Source: Caenimonas aquaedulcis
GTDB taxonomy: Bacteria; Pseudomonadota; Gammaproteobacteria; Burkholderiales; Burkholderiaceae_C
Direction of reading: 5' to 3'
DNA length: 64,000 nt
NCBI RefSeq assembly: GCF_015831345.1
Contig: NZ_JADWYS010000001.1
Coordinates: 2,632,618-2,696,617, forward strand
Below the pieces are notes generated by a model, which was given only the letters and a program-made list of their open reading frames with translations, was not told the origin of the DNA and did no database searches. Below, in pieces: positions 8,348 through 18,253 of the stretch. The first letter of the stretch is position 1. Each line of letters starts with the position of its first letter. The position numbers and the translations under genes are program-made.

Positions 8348-10606
8348 CTATTTGGTCTCGAAATTGGTCGCCCCGTCCCACTCCGGGTCGAAGGGGAGCA
8401 ATCTCATCGAGGCTACACGCTCGCTGTACAGTTCGTAAAGGTATTTTTTTGCATTCATCCGCTGCAGGTTCAGCAGAAGAAGGTCGCACTGGTCCCAGTC
8501 CTGCGCGCGGTAGGCCTTGAGCAGCGCCGCCCAGGTTTTCAGCTCGTCGCTGTGGGCCTTGTCCAGCCGGTCGGCGGGCGCCAGCGGCCAGAAAATGGCC
8601 ACGGCCTGCTCCTTGCCTTTCACCCGGACCCGATCGAGCTCCTGCCAGGCGAACTGCGGCGCGATTTTGCGGGTGGTTTCGCTCACCACTATGTCCACGC
8701 CGTAGGCCTTGGACAGTCCCTCCAGCCGGGAGCCGAGGTTGACCGAGTCGCCGATCACGGTATAGGCCCGGCGGATGTCCGATCCCATGTCCCCCACGCA
8801 CATCGTCCCGGTGTTCAGCCCGATCCCGATGCCGATCTCGGGCATCCCCTTGGCGCGGTGCTCCTCGTTGATCTTGCGCACCGCGTTGGCCATTTCCATG
8901 GCGGTCTTCACGGCCAGGTGCGCGTGCTCGGCGGTCTCCACCGGTGCGCCCCAGAACGCCATGACGCAGTCGCCCATGTACTTGTCGATGGTGCCCCGGT
9001 TGCCGCGGATGATGTCGGTGAGGCGGTTGAAGACGGCGTTGAGCAGTTCCTGGAGCTGGGTCGGCTCCATGGTCTCCGACATCTTGGTGAAGCCGCGCAT
9101 GTCGCAGAACATCACCGTCAGTTCCTTGTTGGTGGCCTTCATCGAATAGGCCTCGGGGTCCTTGACCATCTCGTCGACCAGTTCGGGCGGGACATAGGTG
9201 CCGAACAGGTTTGCAAGTTCGCGCTTGCTTCGGCTTTCCACGAAGTAGCCGTAACTCATGTTGAGGGCGAAAGCCGTCAGGCACATCACCAGCGTGGTCG
9301 CGAGCGGCAGCACCCAGCCCTTGCCCAGATAGAGGTAGAAGTTCAGGCCGACCACCAGGCCGATCACCACGACGCTCAGGAGCACGGCACGGGTGGCGGT
9401 GAGCAGGGGAAGCCCGATCGCCAGGACCAGGCCGGCGAGGAGGACCACCGTCACGTCGTAGCCGATGGCGTAGTCCGGCTTGAAGAGGATCTTGCCGTCG
9501 AGGAAGCCGGCGATGACGTTGGCGTGCGTTTCGACGCCGGGGTAGGTGCCCCCCACCGGGGTCACGCGCAAGTCCTGCAGGCCCGGCGCGGTAGTGCCCA
9601 CGAGGACGATCCGGTCTTTCAGGGTGCCGGGCTGCAGGCGGTGGGCCACGAGATCGGACGCCGAAACGTAGCGGAAGCTGCCGGCTTGCGGGCCGCCGGG
9701 ACCGCGGAAAGGGACCAGCGTGGCGACCCGATGGTCGACGGGAATGCCCAGCACCTTGTCCGCCGCGACGTTCAACCGGATGTTTTCGAGGCTCTGGTAG
9801 TCCCGCCCGACCAGGCGCGAGTCGTCGCGCGGGAATCCCGGCTCCACCTTCGGCAGGCCCAGCAGCGCACGGAACATCGCGAGCGACAGGGACTCGTAGT
9901 AGGCGCCCTTGTATTCGGCCACGAGCGGGATGGATCGCACCACCCCGTCCTCTTCGATGATCGGGTTGAAGAAGCCCGCCAGCGGCGCGGCGCGGGCGAT
10001 CTGCTCGATGTTGCTTCCGTAGCCGTTGTAGCCGATGAAAGTGATGGGGCGCCCGCGCAGCGCGTCCTTGGTCATCACGGGCGCGGGCAGGACGCCGTTG
10101 GTGCGGCCATCGCGGTCGCTCGTGAAGTAATAACCCAGGACGACCGGCTTTTTCTCGATGGCCTTGGCGAAGAGCGCGTCGTAGTCGAGCGACGCCTGCA
10201 TCTGGTTGACGCGCTCGCCGAACCCGGCCTGGTCCTTCAATTCCCCCTGCGCGAGTTGCCGCAGCCGCTTCAGTCCGGAGCTTTCGTCGGCCTCGGCGAA
10301 CACGATGTCGAAGCCCACGAGCGCGACCTGCTGGCGGTCGAACAGGTCCTGGACCATCTCCGCGACGCGGTTGCGGCTCCAGGGCCAGCGGCCAACCTCA
10401 GCCAGGCTCTTCTCGTCGATGTCGACGATGACGATGCGTTCGTCGGCCTTGTTCGACAGCGTCGCGCGGATGCGCGCGTCGTAGATGATGTCGTCGAGGC
10501 GCTGCAGGAAGCCGATCGGCACCAGGCCGATGGCATGCACGAGCGCGAACACCAGCGGGATCAGCGTCACCGCGATGCGTGGCCAGTGTTTCCAGAGCAA
10601 GCCCAT
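8348..10606 (-). CDS. CHASE2-class III adenylate/guanylate cyclase
   Basis: The 752-residue membrane protein has an N-terminal anchor, a periplasmic CHASE2 sensor (~35-345, with DERIVIVDIDEKSLAEVGRW), three closely spaced helices (~385-450) and a cytoplasmic cyclase domain (~490-670). Catalytic signs: FCDMRGFT (first metal Asp), IDKYMGDCVMAFWG (base-reading Lys and second metal Asp) and YTVIGDSVNLGSRLEG (transition-state Asn and Arg). Lys plus Thr at the base-selecting positions matches class IIIb adenylate cyclases, so cAMP is the likely product. A ~70-residue tail follows. It sits 51 bp after the FHA gene and just before the phosphodiesterase-like gene. A second CHASE2 protein, the kinase, is in the same operon. 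Confidence 0.89.
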   Translation of the reverse strand: MGLLWKHWPRIAVTLIPLVFALVHAIGLVPIGFLQRLDDIIYDARIRATLSNKADERIVIVDIDEKSLAEVGRWPWSRNRVAEMVQDLFDRQQVALVGFDIVFAEADESSGLKRLRQLAQGELKDQAGFGERVNQMQASLDYDALFAKAIEKKPVVLGYYFTSDRDGRTNGVLPAPVMTKDALRGRPITFIGYNGYGSNIEQIARAAPLAGFFNPIIEEDGVVRSIPLVAEYKGAYYESLSLAMFRALLGLPKVEPGFPRDDSRLVGRDYQSLENIRLNVAADKVLGIPVDHRVATLVPFRGPGGPQAGSFRYVSASDLVAHRLQPGTLKDRIVLVGTTAPGLQDLRVTPVGGTYPGVETHANVIAGFLDGKILFKPDYAIGYDVTVVLLAGLVLAIGLPLLTATRAVLLSVVVIGLVVGLNFYLYLGKGWVLPLATTLVMCLTAFALNMSYGYFVESRSKRELANLFGTYVPPELVDEMVKDPEAYSMKATNKELTVMFCDMRGFTKMSETMEPTQLQELLNAVFNRLTDIIRGNRGTIDKYMGDCVMAFWGAPVETAEHAHLAVKTAMEMANAVRKINEEHRAKGMPEIGIGIGLNTGTMCVGDMGSDIRRAYTVIGDSVNLGSRLEGLSKAYGVDIVVSETTRKIAPQFAWQELDRVRVKGKEQAVAIFWPLAPADRLDKAHSDELKTWAALLKAYRAQDWDQCDLLLLNLQRMNAKKYLYELYSERVASMRLLPFDPEWDGATNFETK

Positions 10607-10657
10607 CAGGCCCTACCTCGCTGGTGGTGATGCGGGGCGCGCTGGGCGCCGGCGCGA

Positions 10658-11347
10658 TCAGGGCTGCACAAACTGCATCTGCGTGCCGGCCAGTTCCAGC
10701 AGGTCACCGTTCTTGAGGGTGACCGGCTCCGCGCCGATGGCCGCGCCGTTGAGCGTGGGCTTGTTGGCGCCTTCGACGTGCGCCACCACGAACCCGTGGG
10801 GCCGCTTGGTGATGGCCGCCACCGCGACACCCGGCTTGCCGATGGTGGTGACGACCTTGACGAGGGGCACTTCGCGCCCCGCGGCGGCGCCCGAGAGCAC
10901 CTTGATCGCCGCGTTGATGTGCCCGAGGTCGCTCGCCTGGGCAGCGCCGCTGGATGCGGGAGCTGCCTGGGCGCCGGCCGCGGCGGGCGCCGCCGGACCG
11001 GGCATCGGCGGGACCATGCCCGCCTTGATGATCATCGTCTTCTCGAAGGTGGGGCCGGCGACTTCGTTGATGTACTTGATCTTGTACTTGCCGATTTCCA
11101 CCGTGTCGTTATTTTGCAACAGCTGCTTCTTCACGGCCTTGCCGTTGACATAGGTGCCGTTGGTGCTGTTCAGGTCCTCGAGATAGACCTCGTTACCGCT
11201 CATCTGCAGGACCGCGTGTTCGCCGCTGACGGCCAGGTTGTCGATCACGATGTCGTTGTACGGCCGGCGCCCCAGAGAGGTCCGGTCCTTGGTCAACTGC
11301 ACTTCCTTGATGACAACACCGTCGATCGAAACGATCATTTTCGGCAT
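10658..11347 (-). CDS. Double-FHA phosphothreonine-binding protein
   Basis: The 229-residue protein has a full N-terminal FHA domain (~20-95) with TSLGRRPYNDIVID, VSGEHAVL and LEDLNSTNGTYVNG, the phosphothreonine-binding Arg, Ser and His/Asn set. A Pro/Ala-rich linker follows (~115-145), then a second, degenerate FHA-like domain (~155-229) where GKPGVAVAAI replaces the Gly-Arg loop but TLNG remains. It would read phosphothreonine made by the kinase two genes upstream, acting as a cytoplasmic adaptor. A GGAGTG ribosome site precedes the ATG. Domain 2 may have lost phosphopeptide binding. Confidence 0.88.
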   Translation of the reverse strand: MPKMIVSIDGVVIKEVQLTKDRTSLGRRPYNDIVIDNLAVSGEHAVLQMSGNEVYLEDLNSTNGTYVNGKAVKKQLLQNNDTVEIGKYKIKYINEVAGPTFEKTMIIKAGMVPPMPGPAAPAAAGAQAAPASSGAAQASDLGHINAAIKVLSGAAAGREVPLVKVVTTIGKPGVAVAAITKRPHGFVVAHVEGANKPTLNGAAIGAEPVTLKNGDLLELAGTQMQFVQP

Positions 11348-11396
11348 GGTCCACTCCTGTCTTTAAGACTCGTTATTCGGGAACTAGTACCAAAGG

Positions 11397-12182
11397 CTAT
11401 TTTCCCAGCATTCTGGAAATCAGGCCCCGCTTTTTGGACGCGAGACTCGCCTGCGCCACGAAAACCGAGATGTTGTCGCGCCCGCCGTTCGCATTCGCCG
11501 CATCGATCAATTGAGCGGCTTTCTGCTCCAGCGTCGCGTCTCCAGCCAGGATTTTCGCGATCCCCTCATCATCCACCATGTCGGACAGACCGTCCGAGCA
11601 CATCATGTAGATATCGCCCGGTTCGACCCTGTGCTCGTTGACTTCAAGCAACACTGCGTCTTCCACGCCGAGGGCGCGGGTGACCAGATTCTTGTTGCTG
11701 GAAGTCGCCGCCTGCTCCGGCGTGATCAGCCCGGCGTCCATCTGCTCCTGCAGCAGCGAGTGGTCCTTGGTGACCTGGGTGATCTCGTTGCCCCGTAACC
11801 GGTAGCAGCGCGAGTCCCCGATGTGCCCGATCAGCACGCGCCCGTCCTGGAAGACGCCGACGACCAGCGTCGTGCCCATGCCGCTGTAGTGCGGATTCGA
11901 ATTGGCGGCATTGAAGATGGAGCGGTTCGCGTTGTCGACGCAGATCTCCATCGCGCGGCGCACTTCACGGGTGTTGGCGTGGCGCCCCGCCTGCGACAGC
12001 CAGCGCCCCAGTTCCGACTTGATGAACGTGGTGGCCATGCCGCTGGCGATCTCGCCGGCGTTGTAGCCACCCATGCCGTCGGCCAGGATGCCGAGGCGCA
12101 CCGGTTCGTCGAAGGTGACGGAATCCTCGTTGTTCTCGCGCGCAAGGCCCGGATCGGTGCGGATGCAAAACTCGTAGTTCAT
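11397..12182 (-). CDS. PP2C-family Ser/Thr phosphatase (Stp1-like)
   Basis: The 261-residue protein starts MNYEFCIRTDPGLARENNED and shows PP2C metal motifs: RENNEDS, LGILADGMGGYNAGE, HIGDSRCYR, MCSDGLSD and GGRDNISV. It would remove phosphate from Ser/Thr targets, most plausibly those of the kinase encoded 10 bp upstream. The start at 12182 is chosen because family alignment begins there; an upstream in-frame extension is low-complexity Arg/Pro sequence overlapping the kinase gene. The C-terminus is short and basic (KKRGLISRMLGK). Confidence 0.9.
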   Translation of the reverse strand: MNYEFCIRTDPGLARENNEDSVTFDEPVRLGILADGMGGYNAGEIASGMATTFIKSELGRWLSQAGRHANTREVRRAMEICVDNANRSIFNAANSNPHYSGMGTTLVVGVFQDGRVLIGHIGDSRCYRLRGNEITQVTKDHSLLQEQMDAGLITPEQAATSSNKNLVTRALGVEDAVLLEVNEHRVEPGDIYMMCSDGLSDMVDDEGIAKILAGDATLEQKAAQLIDAANANGGRDNISVFVAQASLASKKRGLISRMLGK

Positions 12183-12192
12183 AGGTTGCCGG

Positions 12193-15012
12193 TCAGGACT
12201 CGCCGGATCCGCCAGTTCCTGGCTTGCGGAACACGTCGGTCTTGGCAAAGGCGGCGTCTCCTCCGTCATTTTTGTGCGTCGGATCATAGCCCGGCGGCGA
12301 CGCCGCGGGGGGCGGCATCCCGACCACCGTGGCTTCGAACACCGGCGCGGCGTCCGCGGAAGGGTGCGCGCCGGTGGCAAACGCCACCGTCTTGTCCGCG
12401 TTGGCGACGTTGACCTCGTCGTCGGGGCGCATGACGACGCCGGGGGGCGTGGCGGGACCGGTTCTCGCCGCGGGCGCGGGCATCGGCGCACCGGACAACT
12501 CCGCCAGCACCGAACGCAGGTCGCCGGCGAACTGGTCGCCGTCCTGGTAGCGGGTCTCGGGGCGCTTGCTCAGGGACAGGGCGACGATGTTGGCCAGCCG
12601 CTCGCTGATGTCCTTGCGCACGATGCGGATGTCCGGCGCTTCCTCGTTGGCGATCTTGTACATCAGCTCCGCCATCGAGTCGCCGCGGAAGGGCAGCACG
12701 CCGGTGAGCATCTGGAACAGCATGACGCCGAGCGAGTAGAGGTCCGAGCGGCCGTCCACCTTCTTGCCGGCGATCTGCTCGGGCGACATGAAGCTCGGCG
12801 TGCCCAGCACGAGGCCCGTCTTCGTCTTGCTGGAGTCCGTGATGCGCGCGATGCCGAAGTCGGTCACCTTGACGGTGTCGCTGTCGAACTCGTACATGAT
12901 GTTCGCGGGCTTGATGTCCCGGTGCACCACGTTCTGCTTGTGCGCGTAGCCGAGCGCCTCGGCCACGCGCGCGACGATCGACACGACCTTGGCGGCGGGC
13001 AGCAGCTGACCGTCCTTGCAGAAATCGACCAGGTCCTTGCCCTTGAGGAATTCCATGGCGATGTAGGCGAGGTCATGCTCCTCGCCCGCATCGAAGATGG
13101 TGACGATGTTCTGGTGCTGCAGGCGGCCGGCGGTCTCCGCCTCGCGAAAGAAGCGCTCGCGCGCATCGGCGAGTTCCTCGCCCTCGAATTCCTGCGACAG
13201 CGCCATCGTCTTGATCGCGACGACGCGGCCGATCTTCGGGTCCTTGCCGAGGTACACCACGCCCATCGCGCCCTTGCCGAGCTCCTTCTCTACCTGGTAG
13301 CGGCCCAGCATGGGTTTTTCCACGCCGCCGCCATCCAGCAGCATCGTGCCGCCCGGGTGCGCCCCGCCGCCGCCGAGGATGACGGTTTCGGACAGGTTCT
13401 TCGCGCGATTGAGCTTGGCGTCCAGGCCCTTGTAGCCTTTGTCCAGGGTGGCCATGTATTCGTAGACCGCCTGCACCTTGTTGAACTGCCGCTTGCGCTC
13501 GAAATCGAGCGCCAGGTTGCCCAGGTTGTCCATCAGCGCGTCGCTGTGCGGCACGCGGCGGAAACGGTCGAATGCGGCGTCCAGCTGGCCCTGTCCCTGC
13601 ATCGCGAGGCCCATCATGCGATTGGTCTCGGCCGACTCTTCATCGGACTTGAGCTTGCCGGCCTCGGTGACGAGGAAGCGCTTGGTCGTGAGCGCGAGGT
13701 GCCCGATCACGAGCAGCGTGGCCGGGAACACGAGCTGCAGCCAGGTCGACGCGCCGGCTAGCAGGCCGAACTCCGCGGCCAGCAGCGCGACGAAGAGCAC
13801 CGCGGTGACCATGCCCGCCAGCCCCGCGCTCAGGCGCGGCAGGCCGCCGATGACGTAGGCGGCCACCAGCAGCAACGCCCCCAGCGCAGCCCAGCCGCCC
13901 CAGGCCGGCTGCACGATGAAGTGCTCGCTGAGGATGCTGGAAGTGGTGTGGGCGATCATTTCCACCGGCGTGACGGCGGGCGTTCCGGGCACAGCGAATT
14001 GCGAGCCCACCCCCGCGGCCGTGGCGCCGATGAGCACGATCTTGCCGGTGTATTTGCTAGCCGGGATCTTGCCGTTCAGCACGTCGTAGAAGGAGTCGAT
14101 CGCGAACGGCGGCTTGCCGTCGCGACCCTTGTAGAACTGCGGGAACATGACCGCCGCTTCGTCCGTCTTGACTCGCAGCTTGCCGATCTGCACGGAATCG
14201 CCTGCATTCAGGCGAATGTCTGATGTCGTGAGGTTCAGGCTCTTGAGCGCGGCGAGCAGGCTCATCGAAGGCACCGCGTTCCCGTCGTAATTCACGAGCA
14301 GGGGCTCCGTGCGCACAGCGCCGTCCTTGTCGTTGAGCTGGTTGAGGTGGCCAATCCCAGCCGCCGCATTCGCAATGATGTCGATCGGCTGCTGAGTGGC
14401 CATGGCGGGGACGGAGAATCCCCCGGTGTCCTTGACGCTGCTCTTCAACGCTGCGGCAGGCAGCCCCTTGTCTACTTTGCCTTGTGCCTCGCCTAGCTGG
14501 AAGAAGGACGGAATCACCACGTTGCCCGCCTTGGCCATGCTGGCGGCGAGTTTGGCATCGGTGTCCAGCGTGGCTTCGGCTTCCGCGACGACCTTGTGCA
14601 GGTTGTCCACCAGCGCATTGCCGCCCGTGCTTCCTTCCGGCCCGAGCGCTTCCTTGAGCTTGCGGATGAACACGAGGCCGCGGTCCGTCTGGGGCTCGAA
14701 GAAGAACACCGTGTTGACGATGGTCTTGGCCTTGGCGGCGGCGAGCTTGTCGATGAGCTGCGCGTGGATGTCGCGCGACCAGGGCCAGCGTCCGATGTTC
14801 GCGATGCTCTGGTCGTCGATGGCGATGATCGCGATGCGGTCGGAGGGCTGCCGTCCGCTGCTGGTGCTCGCGTAATCGTAGAAGCGGCGCTCCATCGTGC
14901 CGATGGTGTCGGTGCCGAGGTTCAGCAACACCACGGCCGCCACGACGAGGACGCCCATGAACCAGTCCGCGCGCCAGAAACGGCCACGTTTTGCCGAAGA
15001 AGATGTGCTCAC
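12193..15012 (-). CDS. CHASE2-domain transmembrane Ser/Thr protein kinase
   Basis: The 939-residue protein has a basic N-terminus, one anchor helix, a periplasmic CHASE2 domain (~35-360, with SDRIAIIAIDDQSIANIGRW), three helices (~370-440), a ~110-residue helical linker, and a Hanks-type kinase domain (~567-840). Kinase motifs: GKGAMGVVYLG loop, VAIK lysine, VVHRDIKPAN catalytic loop (~694), TDFGIA, and GTPSFMSPEQ activation segment. A Pro/Ala-rich cytoplasmic tail ends it, which is unusual since most bacterial kinases place the kinase N-terminal and the sensor outside at the C-terminus. First gene of the six-gene operon; phosphatase and FHA reader follow. Confidence 0.92.
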   Translation of the reverse strand: MSTSSSAKRGRFWRADWFMGVLVVAAVVLLNLGTDTIGTMERRFYDYASTSSGRQPSDRIAIIAIDDQSIANIGRWPWSRDIHAQLIDKLAAAKAKTIVNTVFFFEPQTDRGLVFIRKLKEALGPEGSTGGNALVDNLHKVVAEAEATLDTDAKLAASMAKAGNVVIPSFFQLGEAQGKVDKGLPAAALKSSVKDTGGFSVPAMATQQPIDIIANAAAGIGHLNQLNDKDGAVRTEPLLVNYDGNAVPSMSLLAALKSLNLTTSDIRLNAGDSVQIGKLRVKTDEAAVMFPQFYKGRDGKPPFAIDSFYDVLNGKIPASKYTGKIVLIGATAAGVGSQFAVPGTPAVTPVEMIAHTTSSILSEHFIVQPAWGGWAALGALLLVAAYVIGGLPRLSAGLAGMVTAVLFVALLAAEFGLLAGASTWLQLVFPATLLVIGHLALTTKRFLVTEAGKLKSDEESAETNRMMGLAMQGQGQLDAAFDRFRRVPHSDALMDNLGNLALDFERKRQFNKVQAVYEYMATLDKGYKGLDAKLNRAKNLSETVILGGGGAHPGGTMLLDGGGVEKPMLGRYQVEKELGKGAMGVVYLGKDPKIGRVVAIKTMALSQEFEGEELADARERFFREAETAGRLQHQNIVTIFDAGEEHDLAYIAMEFLKGKDLVDFCKDGQLLPAAKVVSIVARVAEALGYAHKQNVVHRDIKPANIMYEFDSDTVKVTDFGIARITDSSKTKTGLVLGTPSFMSPEQIAGKKVDGRSDLYSLGVMLFQMLTGVLPFRGDSMAELMYKIANEEAPDIRIVRKDISERLANIVALSLSKRPETRYQDGDQFAGDLRSVLAELSGAPMPAPAARTGPATPPGVVMRPDDEVNVANADKTVAFATGAHPSADAAPVFEATVVGMPPPAASPPGYDPTHKNDGGDAAFAKTDVFRKPGTGGSGES

Positions 15013-15181
15013 TTGCCCGCCCCTCGTGCGAAGAACTGATCGACACCGCGGACAACCACGGCATTACCAACACCCGACGCCACGAAGGGTGCAGGCCTCC
15101 GGTGGGACGTTAACAGACGCAACAGCGACGGACAAGGGACTTTGTCACGTCGCTACTACGTTTTGTTGCATTTGTGCACGG

Positions 15182-15205
15182 GGCATTCGCGCCCCGCGAA
15201 ATGCC
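15182..15205 (-). terminator. Hairpin after terC, possible terminator
   Basis: Inverted repeat (15182-15191 with 15195-15205, one bulged base) directly after the terC stop on the minus strand. No clear T-run follows, so its role as terminator is tentative. The rest of the 197-bp gap (15013-15209) must hold the promoter of the kinase operon; I could not single one out. Confidence 0.4.
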
Positions 15206-15209
15206 GGCT

Positions 15210-15899
15210 TCAAGCCTCTTGCGTCTTGTGCGCGCGCGCCTGCAGCGCTTTGCCCACACCGACCACGAAGACGGCGCCTGCGGCGGCCGCCACATAGTGC
15301 AGCCAGGGGTTCGCATGCGCGAAGTCCGACAGCACCACGTCGCTCGCGATCGTCTCGCCACCGACCCAGCCGATGAGGCCCGCGCCGAGCACCACGATGA
15401 TGGGGAAGCGCTCCATCAGCTTGACCATAAGGGTCGCGCCGAAGATCACCAGCGGAATGCTGATCGCCAGGCCCAGGATGAGCAGCACGGTGCTGCCTTT
15501 GGCTGCCGCAGCCACGGCGATGACGTTGTCCAGGCTCATCACCAGGTCGGCGATCAGGATGGTCCGGATCGCGGCGCCGAGGCTGCCGTATTCCTTGACT
15601 TCGCCGTCATCCTCACCGTCCTCTTCGGACAGCAGCTGGATGCCGATCCAGAGCAGCAGTAAGCCGCCGACGACCTGCAGGTAGGGCAGTGAAAGCAGCT
15701 TGGCGGCCACCACGGTCAGGATGATCCGCAGGACCACGGCAGCGCCGGAGCCGAACAGGATGGCCTTCTTTTGCTGCTGCGGGGGCAGGGAGCGTGCCGC
15801 CAGGGCAATCACGACGGCGTTGTCGCCGGAGAGGATGATGTTGATCCAGATGATCTTCAACAGCCCGATCCAGAACTCGGGACTCTGCAGCAGTTCCAT
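15210..15899 (-). CDS. TerC-family integral membrane protein
   Basis: The 229-residue protein has about seven hydrophobic helices and the family's paired acidic motifs: ILSGDNAVVIALA near residue 23 and ADLVMSLDNVIAVAA near 118. An acidic cytoplasmic stretch (LLSEEDGEDDGEVKEYG) lies between helices 3 and 4. TerC/YjbE-type proteins are linked to metal (mainly manganese) efflux or metalation of secreted proteins; substrate is not shown here. The gene follows sucD but is isolated from it by a terminator. No manganese riboswitch-like fold was recognised in the short leader. Confidence 0.86.
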   Translation of the reverse strand: MELLQSPEFWIGLLKIIWINIILSGDNAVVIALAARSLPPQQQKKAILFGSGAAVVLRIILTVVAAKLLSLPYLQVVGGLLLLWIGIQLLSEEDGEDDGEVKEYGSLGAAIRTILIADLVMSLDNVIAVAAAAKGSTVLLILGLAISIPLVIFGATLMVKLMERFPIIVVLGAGLIGWVGGETIASDVVLSDFAHANPWLHYVAAAAGAVFVVGVGKALQARAHKTQEA

Positions 15900-15930
15900 G
15901 CTTGTCTCTCCAGCGCGTTGTTAGGCATGA

Positions 15931-15964
15931 AAAGCGCCCCAGAACGGTGGTCGTGGGGCGCTTT
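15931..15964 (-). terminator. Terminator between sucD and terC
   Basis: Perfect 10-bp GC-rich stem (15931-15940 with 15955-15964) with a 14-nt loop, followed by T residues on the minus strand and a T-rich stretch on the plus strand too. It lies 58 bp after the sucD stop and should end the sucCD transcript. Confidence 0.82.
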
Positions 15965-16021
15965 CTTTTCTTCAACGCGCAGTGTAAGCGCGTCGGGCTG
16001 CAGTCAGGTTCGTAATTCTGC

Positions 16022-16915
16022 TTACAGCAACGCCTTCAGCAGCTTGGCCATCTCCGACGGGTTGCGCGTGACCTTGAAGCCGCACTCTTCCATGATGGCG
16101 AGCTTGGCGTCGGCGGTATCGGCGCCGCCGGAGATCAGCGCGCCGGCGTGGCCCATCCGCTTGCCCGGAGGCGCCGTGACGCCTGCGATGAAGCCGACGA
16201 TCGGCTTTTTCATGTGGTCCTTGCACCAGCGGGCGGCGTCCGCCTCGTCGGGGCCGCCGATCTCGCCGATCATGATGACGGCGTCCGTTTCCGGATCGTC
16301 GTTGAAGGCCTTCATCACGTCGATGTGCTTCAGGCCGTTGATCGGGTCGCCGCCGATGCCCACGGCGCTGGACTGGCCCAGGCCGATTTCGGTGAGCTGC
16401 GCCACGGCTTCGTAGGTGAGCGTGCCCGAACGGGACACGACACCGATGCGGCCCTTGCGGTGGATGTGGCCCGGCATGATGCCGATCTTGATTTCGTCCG
16501 GCGTGATGAGCCCCGGGCAGTTGGGGCCGAGCAGCAGCGTCTTCTTGCCGCCCGCGGCTTCCTTGGCCTTCATCCGGTTGCGCACCTCGAGCATGTCCTT
16601 CACGGGAATGCCTTCGGTGATGCAGATGGCCATGTCGAGGTCGGCCTCGACAGCTTCCCAGATCGCGGCTGCCGCGCCCGCCGGGGGCACGTAGATCACC
16701 GACACGTTGGCGCCGGTCTGGTTCTTCGCGTCCTTGACGGAGGCGAAGATCGGGATGTCGAAAATCTTCTCGCCGGCCTTCTTCGGGTTCACGCCCGCGA
16801 CGAAGCAGTTCTTGCCGTTGGCGTATTCCTGGCACTTCTCGGTGTGGAACTGGCCGGTCTTGCCGGTGATGCCCTGGGTGATGACGCGCGTGTCTTTGTT
16901 GATGTAGATCGACAT
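16022..16915 (-). CDS. sucD: Succinyl-CoA synthetase (ADP-forming), alpha subunit
   Basis: The 297-residue subunit starts MSIYINKDTRVITQGITGKTG, the CoA-binding Rossmann domain, and has YVPPAGAA, GPNCPGLI and the phosphohistidine loop GVTAPPGKRMGHAGALIS. With SucB/SucC beta it converts succinyl-CoA, ADP and phosphate to succinate, CoA and ATP in the TCA cycle. Length is normal. It follows sucC by 10 bp, the standard beta-alpha order. Confidence 0.97.
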   Translation of the reverse strand: MSIYINKDTRVITQGITGKTGQFHTEKCQEYANGKNCFVAGVNPKKAGEKIFDIPIFASVKDAKNQTGANVSVIYVPPAGAAAAIWEAVEADLDMAICITEGIPVKDMLEVRNRMKAKEAAGGKKTLLLGPNCPGLITPDEIKIGIMPGHIHRKGRIGVVSRSGTLTYEAVAQLTEIGLGQSSAVGIGGDPINGLKHIDVMKAFNDDPETDAVIMIGEIGGPDEADAARWCKDHMKKPIVGFIAGVTAPPGKRMGHAGALISGGADTADAKLAIMEECGFKVTRNPSEMAKLLKALL

Positions 16916-16925
16916 CTTGTTTTCC

Positions 16926-18095
<1,170 letters not shown>

Positions 18096-18253
18096 GAGGT
18101 CTCTCTCGAGGAACGTGGGGGAATCGGCCCGGCGGCACCGCGGCCGCGCCGGGTGCGCGGCCTGCAGGAAGCGGTCTTCAACTGTATCATGGTGCAATGC
18201 ACCAATCTGCGGCGTGCCTTACAGTGGCGCGAGCAGTTCCAACAGGACAAAAG

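Noticed and set aside
10658..15012. Kinase-phosphatase-FHA trio as part of a type VI secretion system (PpkA/PppA/Fha)
   Set aside because: No tss genes are in the window and the partners are a cyclase and a GspE-like ATPase; the resemblance is only of domain types.
15900..16021. yybP-ykoY manganese riboswitch before terC
   Set aside because: The short leader is mostly the sucD terminator hairpin; I could not find the conserved riboswitch core.
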